A stretch of DNA of 64,000 nt from Methylobacterium hispanicum. Lineage in GTDB: Bacteria; Pseudomonadota; Alphaproteobacteria; Rhizobiales; Beijerinckiaceae. A program made the position numbers and the translations under genes. Position 1 is the first letter of the stretch; every line of letters starts with the position of its first letter. Positions 37,252-44,750 of this stretch are shown piece after piece. Location: contig NZ_BPQO01000018.1 of assembly GCF_022179285.1 (NCBI RefSeq), positions 1 through 64,000 of the forward strand. The letters are read 5' to 3'. The notes beneath the pieces were generated by a model. That model did not search any database. It was not told the DNA's origin and saw only the letters and a list, made by a program, of their open reading frames with translations.

Positions 37252-39828
37252 ATGGACGCGAGGCACGGGCCGGAGGATCGGTCGAGTGGCGGCTCGAAAG
37301 CGGTTTCGAAGGGCGGCGCGCGGCCGGGGGAACCGGCTCGGGAGCCGGCTTGGGAACCGGCTTCGGAGCGGCCGGGGCCGCCCTTCGTGCCCGGGCCGCT
37401 CGGGCCGGACAGCCTCGCGCGGATCGATGCCTACTGGCGCGCCGCCAACTACCTGTCGGTCGGGCAGATCTACCTGATGGCCAACCCGCTGCTGCGCGAG
37501 CCGCTGCGCCCCGAGCACGTCAAGCCGCGCCTCCTCGGGCACTGGGGCACGACGCCGGGCCTCAACTTCATCTACGCCCACCTCAACCGCGTCATCCGCC
37601 AGCGCGACCTCGACATGATGGCGGTCTGGGGACCGGGCCACGGCGCGCCCGGCCTCGTCGCCAACGCCTGGCTGGAGGGCACCTACGGCGAGATCTACCC
37701 GGACGTGGCGCAGGATGCGGAGGGCATGGCCCGCCTGTTCCGGCAGTTCTCGTTCCCCGGCGGCATCCCGAGCCACGCCTCGCCCGAGCTGCCGGGTTCC
37801 ATCCACGAGGGCGGGGAACTCGGCTACGCCCTGGCCCACGCCTTCGGGGCCGCGCTGGACAATCCCGGCTTGACGGTCGCCTGCGTGATCGGGGACGGCG
37901 AGGCCGAGACGGGGCCGCTGGCCGCCTCGTGGCATGGAAACAAGTTCCTGGACCCGCGCGCGGACGGCGCCGTCCTGCCGATCCTGCACCTCAACGGCTA
38001 CAAGATCGCCAACCCGACCATCCTCGCGCGCATGCCGGAGGACGAGCTGCGCAGCCTCCTCGTCGGCTACGGCTACGAGCCGGCCTTCGTCGCGGGCGAC
38101 GCACCGGGGCCGATGCACCAGGCGATGGCCGCCGCCCTCGACGCCGCCCTCGACGGGCTCGCCGAGATCCGGGCGGCCGCCACGCACGGCCGGCGCGAGC
38201 GGCCGCGCCGGCCGATGATCGTGCTGCGCAGCTCCAAGGGCTGGACCGGGCCGAAGGTCGTGGACGGCAAGCCCGTCGAGGGCACGTGGCGCGCCCATCA
38301 GGTGCCGGTCGCCGCCGTGCGCGAGAACCCGGAGCACCGCAGGATCCTGGAGGACTGGATGCGCGCCTACCGGCCGGAGGAGCTGTTCGGGCCCGACGGC
38401 GCGCTCGTCCCCGACCTCGCCGCGCTGCCGCCGCAGGGGGCGCGGCGCCTCTCGGCGAACCCGCACGCCAACGCCCACAGGAGCCACCCCCTGCGCCTTC
38501 CGGACCTCCGGTCCTTCGCCGTCGCCGTGCCGGAGCCCGGCGGCGCCCGGGCCGAGGCGACGCGCGCGCTCGGGGCCTACCTGCGCGACGTCCTCGCCCT
38601 GAACCGGAAGGCGCGCAACTTCCGCATCATGGGGCCGGACGAGACGGCCTCGAACCGGCTCGACGCGGTCTTCGAGGTCACGGACCGCGCGTGGCAGGAG
38701 GCGATCCTGCCGGGCGACGACCACCTCGCTCCCGACGGGCGGGTCATGGAGGTGCTGAGCGAGCACCTCTGCGAGGGCTGGCTGGAAGGCTACGTGCTGA
38801 CCGGCCGCCACGGCCTGTTCGCGACCTACGAGGCCTTCGTGCACGTGGTCGACTCGATGGTGAACCAGCACGCCAAGTGGCTGAAGGCCTCCCGCGAGCT
38901 GCCCTGGCGCCGGCCGGTGCCCTCGCTCAACATCCTGCTCTCGTCCCATGTCTGGCGGCAGGACCACAACGGCTTCAGCCACCAGGATCCGGGCTTCATC
39001 GACTTCGTGGCCAACAAGCGCGGCGACACCGCCCGGATCTACCTGCCGCCGGACGCGAACTGCCTCCTCTGCGTCACCGACCACTGCCTGCGCACCTACG
39101 ACCGCATCAACGTCGTGGTGGCGGGCAAGCAGCCCGCGCCGCAATGGCTCGGCCTTGACGAGGCCGCCCGGCACTGCGCGGCGGGCGCGGGCATCTGGGA
39201 CTTCGCCTCGAACGAGGGCGAGGAGGAGCCCGACGTGGTGATGGCGTGTGCGGGCGACGTGCCGACCCAGGAGACGCTCGCCGCGGTGGACTGGCTGCGC
39301 CGTCACCTCCCGGACCTGCGGGTGCGGGTGGTCAACGTCGTCGACCTGATGACGCTGCCGTCGCGCGCGATGCACCCGCACGGGCTCGACGACCCGACCT
39401 TCGACAGCCTGTTCACGCGCGACCGGCCGGTGGTGTTCGCCTATCACGGCTATCCCTGGCTCATCCACCGGCTGACCTACAAGCGGACGAACCACGAGAA
39501 CTTCCACGTGCACGGCTTCATCGAGGAGGGGACCACGACCACCCCCTTCGACATGTGCGTGCTGAACCGGATCGACCGCTTCCACCTGGCGCTCGCCGCG
39601 CTCCAGGCGGTGCCGCGGCTGGGTGCGCGGCGCGACCACGCCGAGCAGGCGTTCCGCGAGGCGCTGGCCGCCCACGGCGAGCACGTCCGCCGCACCGGGG
39701 ACGACCTGCCGGAGGTGCGGGACTGGACTTGGCCGGGCGCCGAGTCCCTCCGCAGGCCGCCGGCCCGCCTCACCCCTCGGCGTCGAGATGGGATCCCTCC
39801 CGCCCCAGGTGCAGGTAGCCGGCGTTGA
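37252..39828 (+). CDS. xfp: Xylulose-5-phosphate/fructose-6-phosphate phosphoketolase
   Basis: 858 residues from ATG 37252, with GGGAGG upstream. It cleaves xylulose-5-P or fructose-6-P with phosphate to acetyl-phosphate using thiamine diphosphate. The first 45 residues are a disordered extension with EPA repeats. The core then starts at LARIDAYWRAANYLSVGQIYL. TPP and family motifs present: GPGHGAPGLVANAWLEGTY, GDGEAETGPLAASWHGNKF and SSHVWRQDHNGFSHQDPGF. The 3' end overlaps the convergent Crp gene by 59 bp. No acetate kinase gene is adjacent. Confidence 0.96.
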   Translation: MDARHGPEDRSSGGSKAVSKGGARPGEPAREPAWEPASERPGPPFVPGPLGPDSLARIDAYWRAANYLSVGQIYLMANPLLREPLRPEHVKPRLLGHWGTTPGLNFIYAHLNRVIRQRDLDMMAVWGPGHGAPGLVANAWLEGTYGEIYPDVAQDAEGMARLFRQFSFPGGIPSHASPELPGSIHEGGELGYALAHAFGAALDNPGLTVACVIGDGEAETGPLAASWHGNKFLDPRADGAVLPILHLNGYKIANPTILARMPEDELRSLLVGYGYEPAFVAGDAPGPMHQAMAAALDAALDGLAEIRAAATHGRRERPRRPMIVLRSSKGWTGPKVVDGKPVEGTWRAHQVPVAAVRENPEHRRILEDWMRAYRPEELFGPDGALVPDLAALPPQGARRLSANPHANAHRSHPLRLPDLRSFAVAVPEPGGARAEATRALGAYLRDVLALNRKARNFRIMGPDETASNRLDAVFEVTDRAWQEAILPGDDHLAPDGRVMEVLSEHLCEGWLEGYVLTGRHGLFATYEAFVHVVDSMVNQHAKWLKASRELPWRRPVPSLNILLSSHVWRQDHNGFSHQDPGFIDFVANKRGDTARIYLPPDANCLLCVTDHCLRTYDRINVVVAGKQPAPQWLGLDEAARHCAAGAGIWDFASNEGEEEPDVVMACAGDVPTQETLAAVDWLRRHLPDLRVRVVNVVDLMTLPSRAMHPHGLDDPTFDSLFTRDRPVVFAYHGYPWLIHRLTYKRTNHENFHVHGFIEEGTTTTPFDMCVLNRIDRFHLALAALQAVPRLGARRDHAEQAFREALAAHGEHVRRTGDDLPEVRDWTWPGAESLRRPPARLTPRRRDGIPPAPGAGSRR

Positions 39829-40507
39829 ACAGCGCGATGTCCTGCAGGGCGGGGAGGTCCAGAATCGTCAGCCGCTTCGACTTCAGGACGATCAGCCCGG
39901 CCCCGCGCATCTGGTGGAGCATGCGGTTCACGTGCACGTTGGTGAGGCCGAGCGTGTCGGCGATCTCGACCTGGGTGAGCGGCAGCGGGCAGGTGTCCCC
40001 CTCCGTGAGGCCGATCATGCGCAGGCGCCAGAACAGCTCGCAGAACAGGTGGGCGACGCGCTCCAGGGCGGTGCGCTGGCCGAGGCTGACCGTCCATTCC
40101 CGCTGGATCGCGGCCGCGACCAGCGTCTCCCACCAGAGCGCCTGCATGATCCGGGGATGCTGATCCAGCACCTCCATCAGCGCGGTGCTCGGGATCTCGG
40201 CCACGCGCACCGGGGTGAGCGTGCCGACCGCGTGGTCGAGCGCGCGCAGGACGAGCAGGTAGCCGTCGCAGAAATCGCCCGGCAGGACATGAGCCACGAT
40301 CTGCCGACGGCCGTCCTCCAGCTGCTTGTAGCGGCAGGCCCAGCCCTCCAGGACCAGGCTGACGTGCCGCGGGCTGTCGCCGTCCCGCAGCAGGTCCTGA
40401 TGGCGCCCGACCGCGCGCACGCTCCGGGCCAGCCCGTGCAGGGCCAGCCGGTCCGCCGCCGAGAGTCGGGTGAAGTGCTCGAGCTTGCGGATGAGATGGT
40501 CCGGCAT
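39770..40507 (-). CDS. Crp/Fnr family regulator with non-FNR recognition helix
   Basis: 245 residues. The cyclic-nucleotide-binding-like beta-roll (about 15-130) has LEDGRRQIVAHVLPGDFCDGYLL. The C-terminal winged HTH has LTQVEIADTLGLTNVHVNRMLHQMRGAGLI. The recognition helix TNVHVNRML lacks the E-x-x-SR signature of FNR/FixK, so its own site may differ. A FixK-type box lies just upstream, so it may be a second-tier regulator. No iron-sulfur cysteine cluster is seen. Confidence 0.92.
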   Translation of the reverse strand: MPDHLIRKLEHFTRLSAADRLALHGLARSVRAVGRHQDLLRDGDSPRHVSLVLEGWACRYKQLEDGRRQIVAHVLPGDFCDGYLLVLRALDHAVGTLTPVRVAEIPSTALMEVLDQHPRIMQALWWETLVAAAIQREWTVSLGQRTALERVAHLFCELFWRLRMIGLTEGDTCPLPLTQVEIADTLGLTNVHVNRMLHQMRGAGLIVLKSKRLTILDLPALQDIALFNAGYLHLGREGSHLDAEG

Positions 40508-40561
40508 GCCTTGGCCCCCCGCGTAGACCGGACAGGCTACAGGGGAGGCGACGCCCTCAGG

Positions 40562-40575
40562 TTGTCCTGAATCAA
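40562..40575 (-). promoter_or_regulatory. FixK/FNR-type box upstream of the Crp/Fnr gene
   Basis: TTGTCCTGAATCAA: the right half is perfect and the fourth base is T rather than A/C. Its centre is about 61 bp before ATG 40507. Confidence 0.6.
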
Positions 40576-41015
40576 CCGGAGCCTGCCGAGGCTGCGGCCG
40601 GCCGGGCAGGGCCGACCCGATCCACCCGGAAGGTGTGGTAGGCCGCGTCGTCCGCCCCGCGGATCGAGACGTACGCGCCCTCGAGGAAGGCGTGGGTGCC
40701 GAGGCGGTAGCCGGCCTCGTCGTCGTCCGTCGTCCGGTCGTCGTAGTCGATCAGCCAGGTCGCGCCTCCCTCGCCCCCGGCCCGGTGCACGAGCCGGCCG
40801 TGGCGGTCGCGCTCGCCGGTCCAGAAGCGGCGCACGCGGCAATGGTCGCGCGTCTCCTGCCAGAGCGCCGCGTCGAGGCGGCCCTCCGGGCCGAGCGGCG
40901 CCACGATCTCGTAGCCGCGCCCGGCACTCCCCTCCGGATGCTCGGGACAGCGCGCCAGCGTCAGGGTCACCCGGCGCAGCCGGGCCGGGGCCAGCACCTC
41001 CGATCCGCGGGACAT
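40572..41015 (-). CDS. Hypothetical protein, last gene of BON/DUF1476 operon
   Basis: 147 residues from MSRGSEVLAPARLRRVTLTLARC. It is beta-rich: GYEIVAPLGPEGRLDAALWQETRDHCRVRRFW, ATWLIDYDDRTTDDDEAGYRLGTHAFLEGAYVSI and YHTFRVDRVGP. It looks like a complete soluble domain. No family is recognised. It lies 11 bp downstream of the BON gene. Confidence 0.8.
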   Translation of the reverse strand: MSRGSEVLAPARLRRVTLTLARCPEHPEGSAGRGYEIVAPLGPEGRLDAALWQETRDHCRVRRFWTGERDRHGRLVHRAGGEGGATWLIDYDDRTTDDDEAGYRLGTHAFLEGAYVSIRGADDAAYHTFRVDRVGPARPAAASAGSG

Positions 41016-41026
41016 GGCCGTCCTCC

Positions 41027-41677
41027 TCAGCTCAGGGCGACGATGCGGTCCTCGACGGCGCGGACGCCCGGCACCGACCAGGCCGCCCGCTCGGCGGCCT
41101 CGCGCTCCGCCCAGGCCGTCACCGCACCCTCGAGCGTGACCGTGTCGCCCGCGACGCTCACCTTGATCCCGTCCGCCTCGAACATCGCGCTGCGCCGGAA
41201 CGCCTCCAGGATCTTGTCCTTGACCGCGGTCGGGTGGACCTCCGGCCTGACCCGGATGAGGTTCGACACGCCGACGACGCCCGACAGCTTGCGCACGGCC
41301 GCCTCCGCCCCCATTGCCTGGTACTGCCAGGGTACCGTGCCGGTCAGGGTGATCCAGCCCTTGCTCACCCCGACCTGGATGGCCTCCTTCGGGAGGTGGA
41401 CGGACCAGTCGATGATGGCGAGGGCGCGCGCGGCGATCTGGTCGTCCTCGATCTGCTTCGCCGCCGGGTAGCGGACCCGGATCTCCTGCGCGACGGCGCG
41501 CACGCCCTTCACGCGGCGCACCGCGTTCTCGGCCTCGACCTTCTCGGCGTAGCTGCCGACATGGCCCGTCAGGGTCACCACCCCGTCCGAGACCGCGACG
41601 CCGATGTCGGCGGCATCGAGGCTGGGATCGAAGTCGAGTTCGTCGAGCACGGCGCGGCGCAGGTCCTTGTCGGTCAT
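41027..41677 (-). CDS. Triple BON-domain protein
   Basis: 216 residues, MTDKDLRRAVLDELDFDPSL. Three BON modules with VSDGVVTLTGHVGSYAEK, VSKGWITLTGTVPWQYQ and VAGDTVTLEGAVTAWAERE, ending GVRAVEDRIVALS. It is the third paralog in the cluster and closest in layout to 30586. No signal peptide. It sits between the DUF1476 gene and the hypothetical gene in one minus-strand unit. Confidence 0.92.
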   Translation of the reverse strand: MTDKDLRRAVLDELDFDPSLDAADIGVAVSDGVVTLTGHVGSYAEKVEAENAVRRVKGVRAVAQEIRVRYPAAKQIEDDQIAARALAIIDWSVHLPKEAIQVGVSKGWITLTGTVPWQYQAMGAEAAVRKLSGVVGVSNLIRVRPEVHPTAVKDKILEAFRRSAMFEADGIKVSVAGDTVTLEGAVTAWAEREAAERAAWSVPGVRAVEDRIVALS

Positions 41678-41731
41678 GGCGTCTCTCCCGATGGTTGGGG
41701 CGGGGGCCCGTCGGCGGAGCCGGCGGGTTCG

Positions 41732-42070
41732 TCAGGCGGTCGGGTCCGGCGGCGGGCCGGCGCGCCGCTCGGCGCGGGCGAGCGCGGCGCACCGATCCAG
41801 CTCCCGCCGCAGCGCCGGCAGGGTCTCCTCGACGCCGGCGGCCCTGAGATCCGCCTGCAGCCGCGACAGCAGCGGCCCGTCGCCCGTGACGACGCCCGCG
41901 TCGGTGAAGGTCTCGACGAACCGGTCGGCCGCCTCTGCGCCCAGGCGCATCCGCTCGCAGGCCCAGGCCGCCAGGAGCAGGTTGCGCCGGGTGCGGGCGC
42001 GGAAGCGCGCGTCCTCCTCCTGGACGAAACGGCGTTCGAAAGCCCGCTCGCGCGCGTCGAACGTGGTCAT
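41732..42070 (-). CDS. DUF1476 protein, F1F0-ATPase inhibitor zeta-like
   Basis: 112 residues. FDARERAFERRFVQEEDARFRARTRRNLLLAAWACERMRL matches the start of the alphaproteobacterial zeta subunit, whose N-terminal part inhibits F1-ATPase. The C-terminal four-helix region follows (AADRFVETFTDAGVVTGDGPLLSRL). The usual zeta gene lies elsewhere in related genomes, so this is probably an extra, oxygen-regulated copy. First gene after the box at 42128. Confidence 0.85.
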   Translation of the reverse strand: MTTFDARERAFERRFVQEEDARFRARTRRNLLLAAWACERMRLGAEAADRFVETFTDAGVVTGDGPLLSRLQADLRAAGVEETLPALRRELDRCAALARAERRAGPPPDPTA

Positions 42071-42127
42071 GGGACGGCTCCGCCTCGGGGCAGTCCGGAT
42101 ATTCTGCGGCCGGACGGGCCGGGGACC

Positions 42128-42141
42128 TTGAGGCAGATCAA
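42128..42141 (-). promoter_or_regulatory. FixK/FNR-type box upstream of DUF1476-BON operon
   Basis: TTGAGGCAGATCAA; centre about 64 bp before ATG 42070 on the minus strand. Confidence 0.75.
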
Positions 42142-42187
42142 GGCCCGGCGCGGGGCCTGGGCCGCTTCGCACGGGCGGGCGCCGGGC

Positions 42188-42201
42188 TTGCGCTGGATCA
42201 A
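42188..42201 (+). promoter_or_regulatory. FixK/FNR-type box upstream of USP gene
   Basis: TTGCGCTGGATCAA, identical to the box at 30502; centre about 66 bp before ATG 42261. It lies 46 bp from the divergent box at 42128. Confidence 0.78.
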
Positions 42202-42260
42202 CGCGTCCGCGGGGGCGGCGCGGCAGGGTTCCGCCGACGGGAACGACGGGAGAGCCGAAG

Positions 42261-43130
42261 ATGTCGGAGCCGCACGCCGCCGGCCGGGGCACCATTCCGG
42301 GCATCCGCGACGTCCTCGTGGGCATCGCCGAGGAGGGCCGCGACGACGGGCCCGAGAGCGCGCTCGCCTACGCGCTCGCGCTCGCGGGCACGGCCGGCGC
42401 GCACCTCACCGTGCAGTCCGCGGCCCGGCGCCTGACCGTGGTCGCCGGGGCGGCCTGGGGCGTCGTCCAGGAACTCGTCGCGTCCGAGAACGGGCGGCTG
42501 CGCGCCCTCGCGCAGGCCGCCGCCGGGCGCGCCGCCGCGGACGCGGCCGGCCTCGGCATCACCTGCACGACCGAGGCGTCGGCTCTGGCCTATCCGGACC
42601 TGATCGCCCGTCTCACGGCGCGCGCGCGCCTGGCCGACCTGACCGTCCTCGAGGCCGGCACCCGCGAGATCGACATTGAGCGCGACCTCATCGACGCCGC
42701 GCTCTTCGGAAGCGGACGGCCCGTCGTGGTGGTTCCGCCGGGCTGCCGGACGTTCGGCGCGCGGCGCGTCGTCGTCGCTTGGGACGGCGGTCCGCAGGCC
42801 GCGCGGGCCGCCAACGACGCCCTGCCGTTCCTGCGCCTCGCGGAGGCGGTCGAGATCGTGTCGGTGGTCGGCGAGAAGGACCTGTCGGCCTCTGTCGCCG
42901 GCGCCGAGTTCGCGCCGCACCTGACCCGCCACGGGGTCGCGGTGTCGGTCAACGACCTGCCCGTCGTCGGGGACGTCGCCGAGACGCTCAGGATCCAGGC
43001 GGGGCTGTTCCGTGCGGACATGCTGGTGATGGGGGCCTACCGGCGCGCGCGCTTCCGGGAGTGGCTCCTCGGCGGCGTGACGCGCTCGCTCCTCCTGCGC
43101 AGTCCCGTGCCGCTGTTCCTCGCCCACTGA
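42261..43130 (+). CDS. Tandem universal stress protein
   Basis: 289 residues. The first half is GIRDVLVGIAEEGRDDGPESALAYALALA; the second is ARRVVVAWDGGPQAARAANDALPFLRLA, ending MGAYRRARFREWLLGGVTRSLLL. The nucleotide motif has the second Gly changed (GAYRRAR instead of GAYGHSR), so ATP binding may be altered. Its TGA is the first three bases of a family A repeat. Confidence 0.9.
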   Translation: MSEPHAAGRGTIPGIRDVLVGIAEEGRDDGPESALAYALALAGTAGAHLTVQSAARRLTVVAGAAWGVVQELVASENGRLRALAQAAAGRAAADAAGLGITCTTEASALAYPDLIARLTARARLADLTVLEAGTREIDIERDLIDAALFGSGRPVVVVPPGCRTFGARRVVVAWDGGPQAARAANDALPFLRLAEAVEIVSVVGEKDLSASVAGAEFAPHLTRHGVAVSVNDLPVVGDVAETLRIQAGLFRADMLVMGAYRRARFREWLLGGVTRSLLLRSPVPLFLAH

Positions 43131-43395
43131 TACCGTTCCCGGTCGATGGTTTCGGCCGCGTGAGGGGAACCGCGCCCTTCCCCATCTCCCATAGGGAGAG
43201 GGTTCGGGTGAGGGGTATGACGCTTCAAAATCGAGCGCTGCATCGACGCGTGTCGATGCCGAGCAATATCCTGTGAGGTCATACCCCTCACCCGGCTTTC
43301 TGCGAAAGCAGACCTCTCCCTATGGGAGAGGGGACCCGCGCTTCGTCCTGAGACGATGCCTCAAACCGAACCCATCAACCGGAAACGATATGAGA
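43128..43395. repeat. Dispersed palindromic element, family A, copy 2, with terminal inverted repeats
   Basis: The left end TGATACCGTTCCCGGTCGAT and the right end, read from the other strand as ATATCGTTTCCGGTTGATGG, are inverted copies. Internal arms GGGTGAGGGGTATGA and TCATACCCCTCACCC repeat copy 1, but the TCTGCTTTCGCAGAAAGCC block is in the opposite arm. Size and ends are MITE-like. It lies between convergent genes. Confidence 0.85.
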
Positions 43396-43427
43396 GGCTC
43401 CGGGCGCCCGCGGCGTCCCGCCCCCGC

Positions 43428-44120
43428 TCAGTCCTCGACCATCCGCCGGAGCCGGCCCCGGCGCAGGCCGACCTGCCGGCCGCCGCCGCGCACGAGCGCC
43501 CCGTCCTCCTCGAGCTGCGAGAGGGTGCGCGAGACGGTCTCGATGGTGAGGCCGAGATGATCGGCGATGTCGCGCCGGGTCATCGGCAGCGCGAAGGTCC
43601 CGGTTCCGCCCAGGCGCTCGTCGACCTCCATCAGGAACGCGGCGACGCGCTCCAGGGCCGAGCGGCGTCCGAGCAGCAGCGTGAGGTCCTGGGCGAGCCG
43701 CAGGTCGTTCGTCGCCAGGTCCCAGAGGCGGCACGCCACCTCGGCGCTGCGGGCCGCCGCCAGCTCGACCTGCCGCCGCCGGAAGATCAGCACCTTCGTC
43801 TCCGCGAGGGCCTCGGCCGTGTGACGGTGCGCCAGGCCCTGCTCGAAGCCGAACAGGTCGCCCGGGAGATGGAAGCCGGTGATCTGGCGGCGGCCGTCGC
43901 TCAGAACCTTGTGCGTGCGCACCGCGCCCTCGATCACTCTGTAGACGAACTCGGCCTCCTCGCCCTCGCCGTAGACCTCCTCCTCGCGCGCGTATGAGAA
44001 CGGCGTTCCGATGATGTCCGGGCAGCCCGCGAACAGGGCGCAGCCGTGGGCGGGGGCGTGCAGGCCGGCGGCGTGCGCGGACGCCGGTGCAGGCATCGGC
44101 GGCGTGAACTCGGTGGTCAT
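43428..44120 (-). CDS. FixK/FNR-family transcriptional regulator
   Basis: 230 residues from MTTEFTPPMPAPAS. The sensor-like beta-roll (about 35-140) has REEEVYGEGEEAEFVYRVIEGAVRTHKVLSDGRRQITGF, very like FixK. The HTH has MTRRDIADHLGLTIETVSRTLSQLEEDGAL; the E-x-x-SR signature predicts TTGAT-type half-sites, which agrees with the boxes across 27-45 kb. The N-terminus has only two cysteines (HGCALFAGC), fewer than FNR/FnrN, so it is probably not a direct iron-sulfur oxygen sensor. Best candidate for the regulator of this cluster. Confidence 0.93.
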   Translation of the reverse strand: MTTEFTPPMPAPASAHAAGLHAPAHGCALFAGCPDIIGTPFSYAREEEVYGEGEEAEFVYRVIEGAVRTHKVLSDGRRQITGFHLPGDLFGFEQGLAHRHTAEALAETKVLIFRRRQVELAAARSAEVACRLWDLATNDLRLAQDLTLLLGRRSALERVAAFLMEVDERLGGTGTFALPMTRRDIADHLGLTIETVSRTLSQLEEDGALVRGGGRQVGLRRGRLRRMVED

Positions 44121-44250
44121 GGCGGCGCTCCTCACCCATCGGGGATGGGGGGAGAGTGGCCGCCCCGCGGAGGCCGCGAAATTCCGGACGCTCCCCTAAG
44201 CAGGTTCGCGTAAGGGTTGTTACGTAGCTGCGCGGCGGGCCCGTCGTTGC

Positions 44251-44325
44251 CATGTCGGACGCGGCCATGTCGGACGCGGCCATGTCGGACGCGGCCATGT
44301 CGGACGCGGCCACGTCGGACGCGGC
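44251..44325. repeat. Five tandem copies of a 15-bp unit
   Basis: CATGTCGGACGCGGC is repeated exactly four times at 44251-44310, with a fifth copy (CACGTCGGACGCGGC) at 44311-44325. It sits 130 bp upstream of the FixK-like gene and just before the divergent box at 44361. Read in frame it would encode MSDAA repeats, but no good gene contains it. Confidence 0.9.
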
Positions 44326-44360
44326 AGGTCCGAAGCATCCGGCTCGCGCACGCCGCGGCG

Positions 44361-44374
44361 TTGATCTGCCGCAA
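44361..44374 (+). promoter_or_regulatory. FixK/FNR-type box upstream of gene 44444
   Basis: TTGATCTGCCGCAA; centre about 76 bp before ATG 44444. It could also affect the divergent FixK-like gene 240 bp away. Confidence 0.7.
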
Positions 44375-44443
44375 GGCCCCCGCTCCCGGATCGGGCTCGA
44401 TGCCGACGACGGGACAGCAACGGGACAGCGACGGGACGGGCAC

Positions 44444-44750
44444 GATGCCGGCCGAGAGACCTCCGGACACGTATCGGATCTTCCAGCACCGGCGCGAGCC
44501 GGGGCTGTGCTGCGCCGTCCGCGAGGCCATGCTGATCCCGTACTTCGTCCGCCCGGGCGCCTGGGATTTCGGTGCGCGCGTGCGCGAGGGCGACAGCCTG
44601 CCCATCGGTTTCCAGCCCGTCCCGGCGCGGGAGGCCACGGCGGCGTTCGGCTACTACCTCTTCCACCATCCCTGCGAGACGCTGGCGCGGGCGGATTTCC
44701 GGCACTGGACGCGGGAGGGCCCCCGCCGGCTTGCGCCAGATCAAAGCTGA
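44444..44750 (+). CDS. Hypothetical protein
   Basis: 101 residues from MPAERPPDTYRIFQHRREPG. A compact pattern (AVREAMLIPYFVRPGAWDFGARVREG, AAFGYYLFHHPCETLARADFRHW) with three cysteines and many aromatics suggests a folded domain. No family is recognised. Its 3' end carries another FixK-type box. Confidence 0.65.
44731..44744 (+). promoter_or_regulatory. FixK/FNR-type box with no clear target
   Basis: TTGCGCCAGATCAA fits the consensus, but no convincing start lies 60-100 bp away on either side. The P450 gene begins 388 bp downstream. Confidence 0.55.

Noticed and set aside
37216..39684. An 822-codon minus-strand frame inside phosphoketolase
   Set aside because: The plus-strand phosphoketolase is unmistakable and the minus translation has no recognisable motif.
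44251..44325. Tandem 15-bp repeats considered as a CRISPR array
   Set aside because: The copies are directly adjacent with no spacers, the unit is too short, and no cas genes are present.
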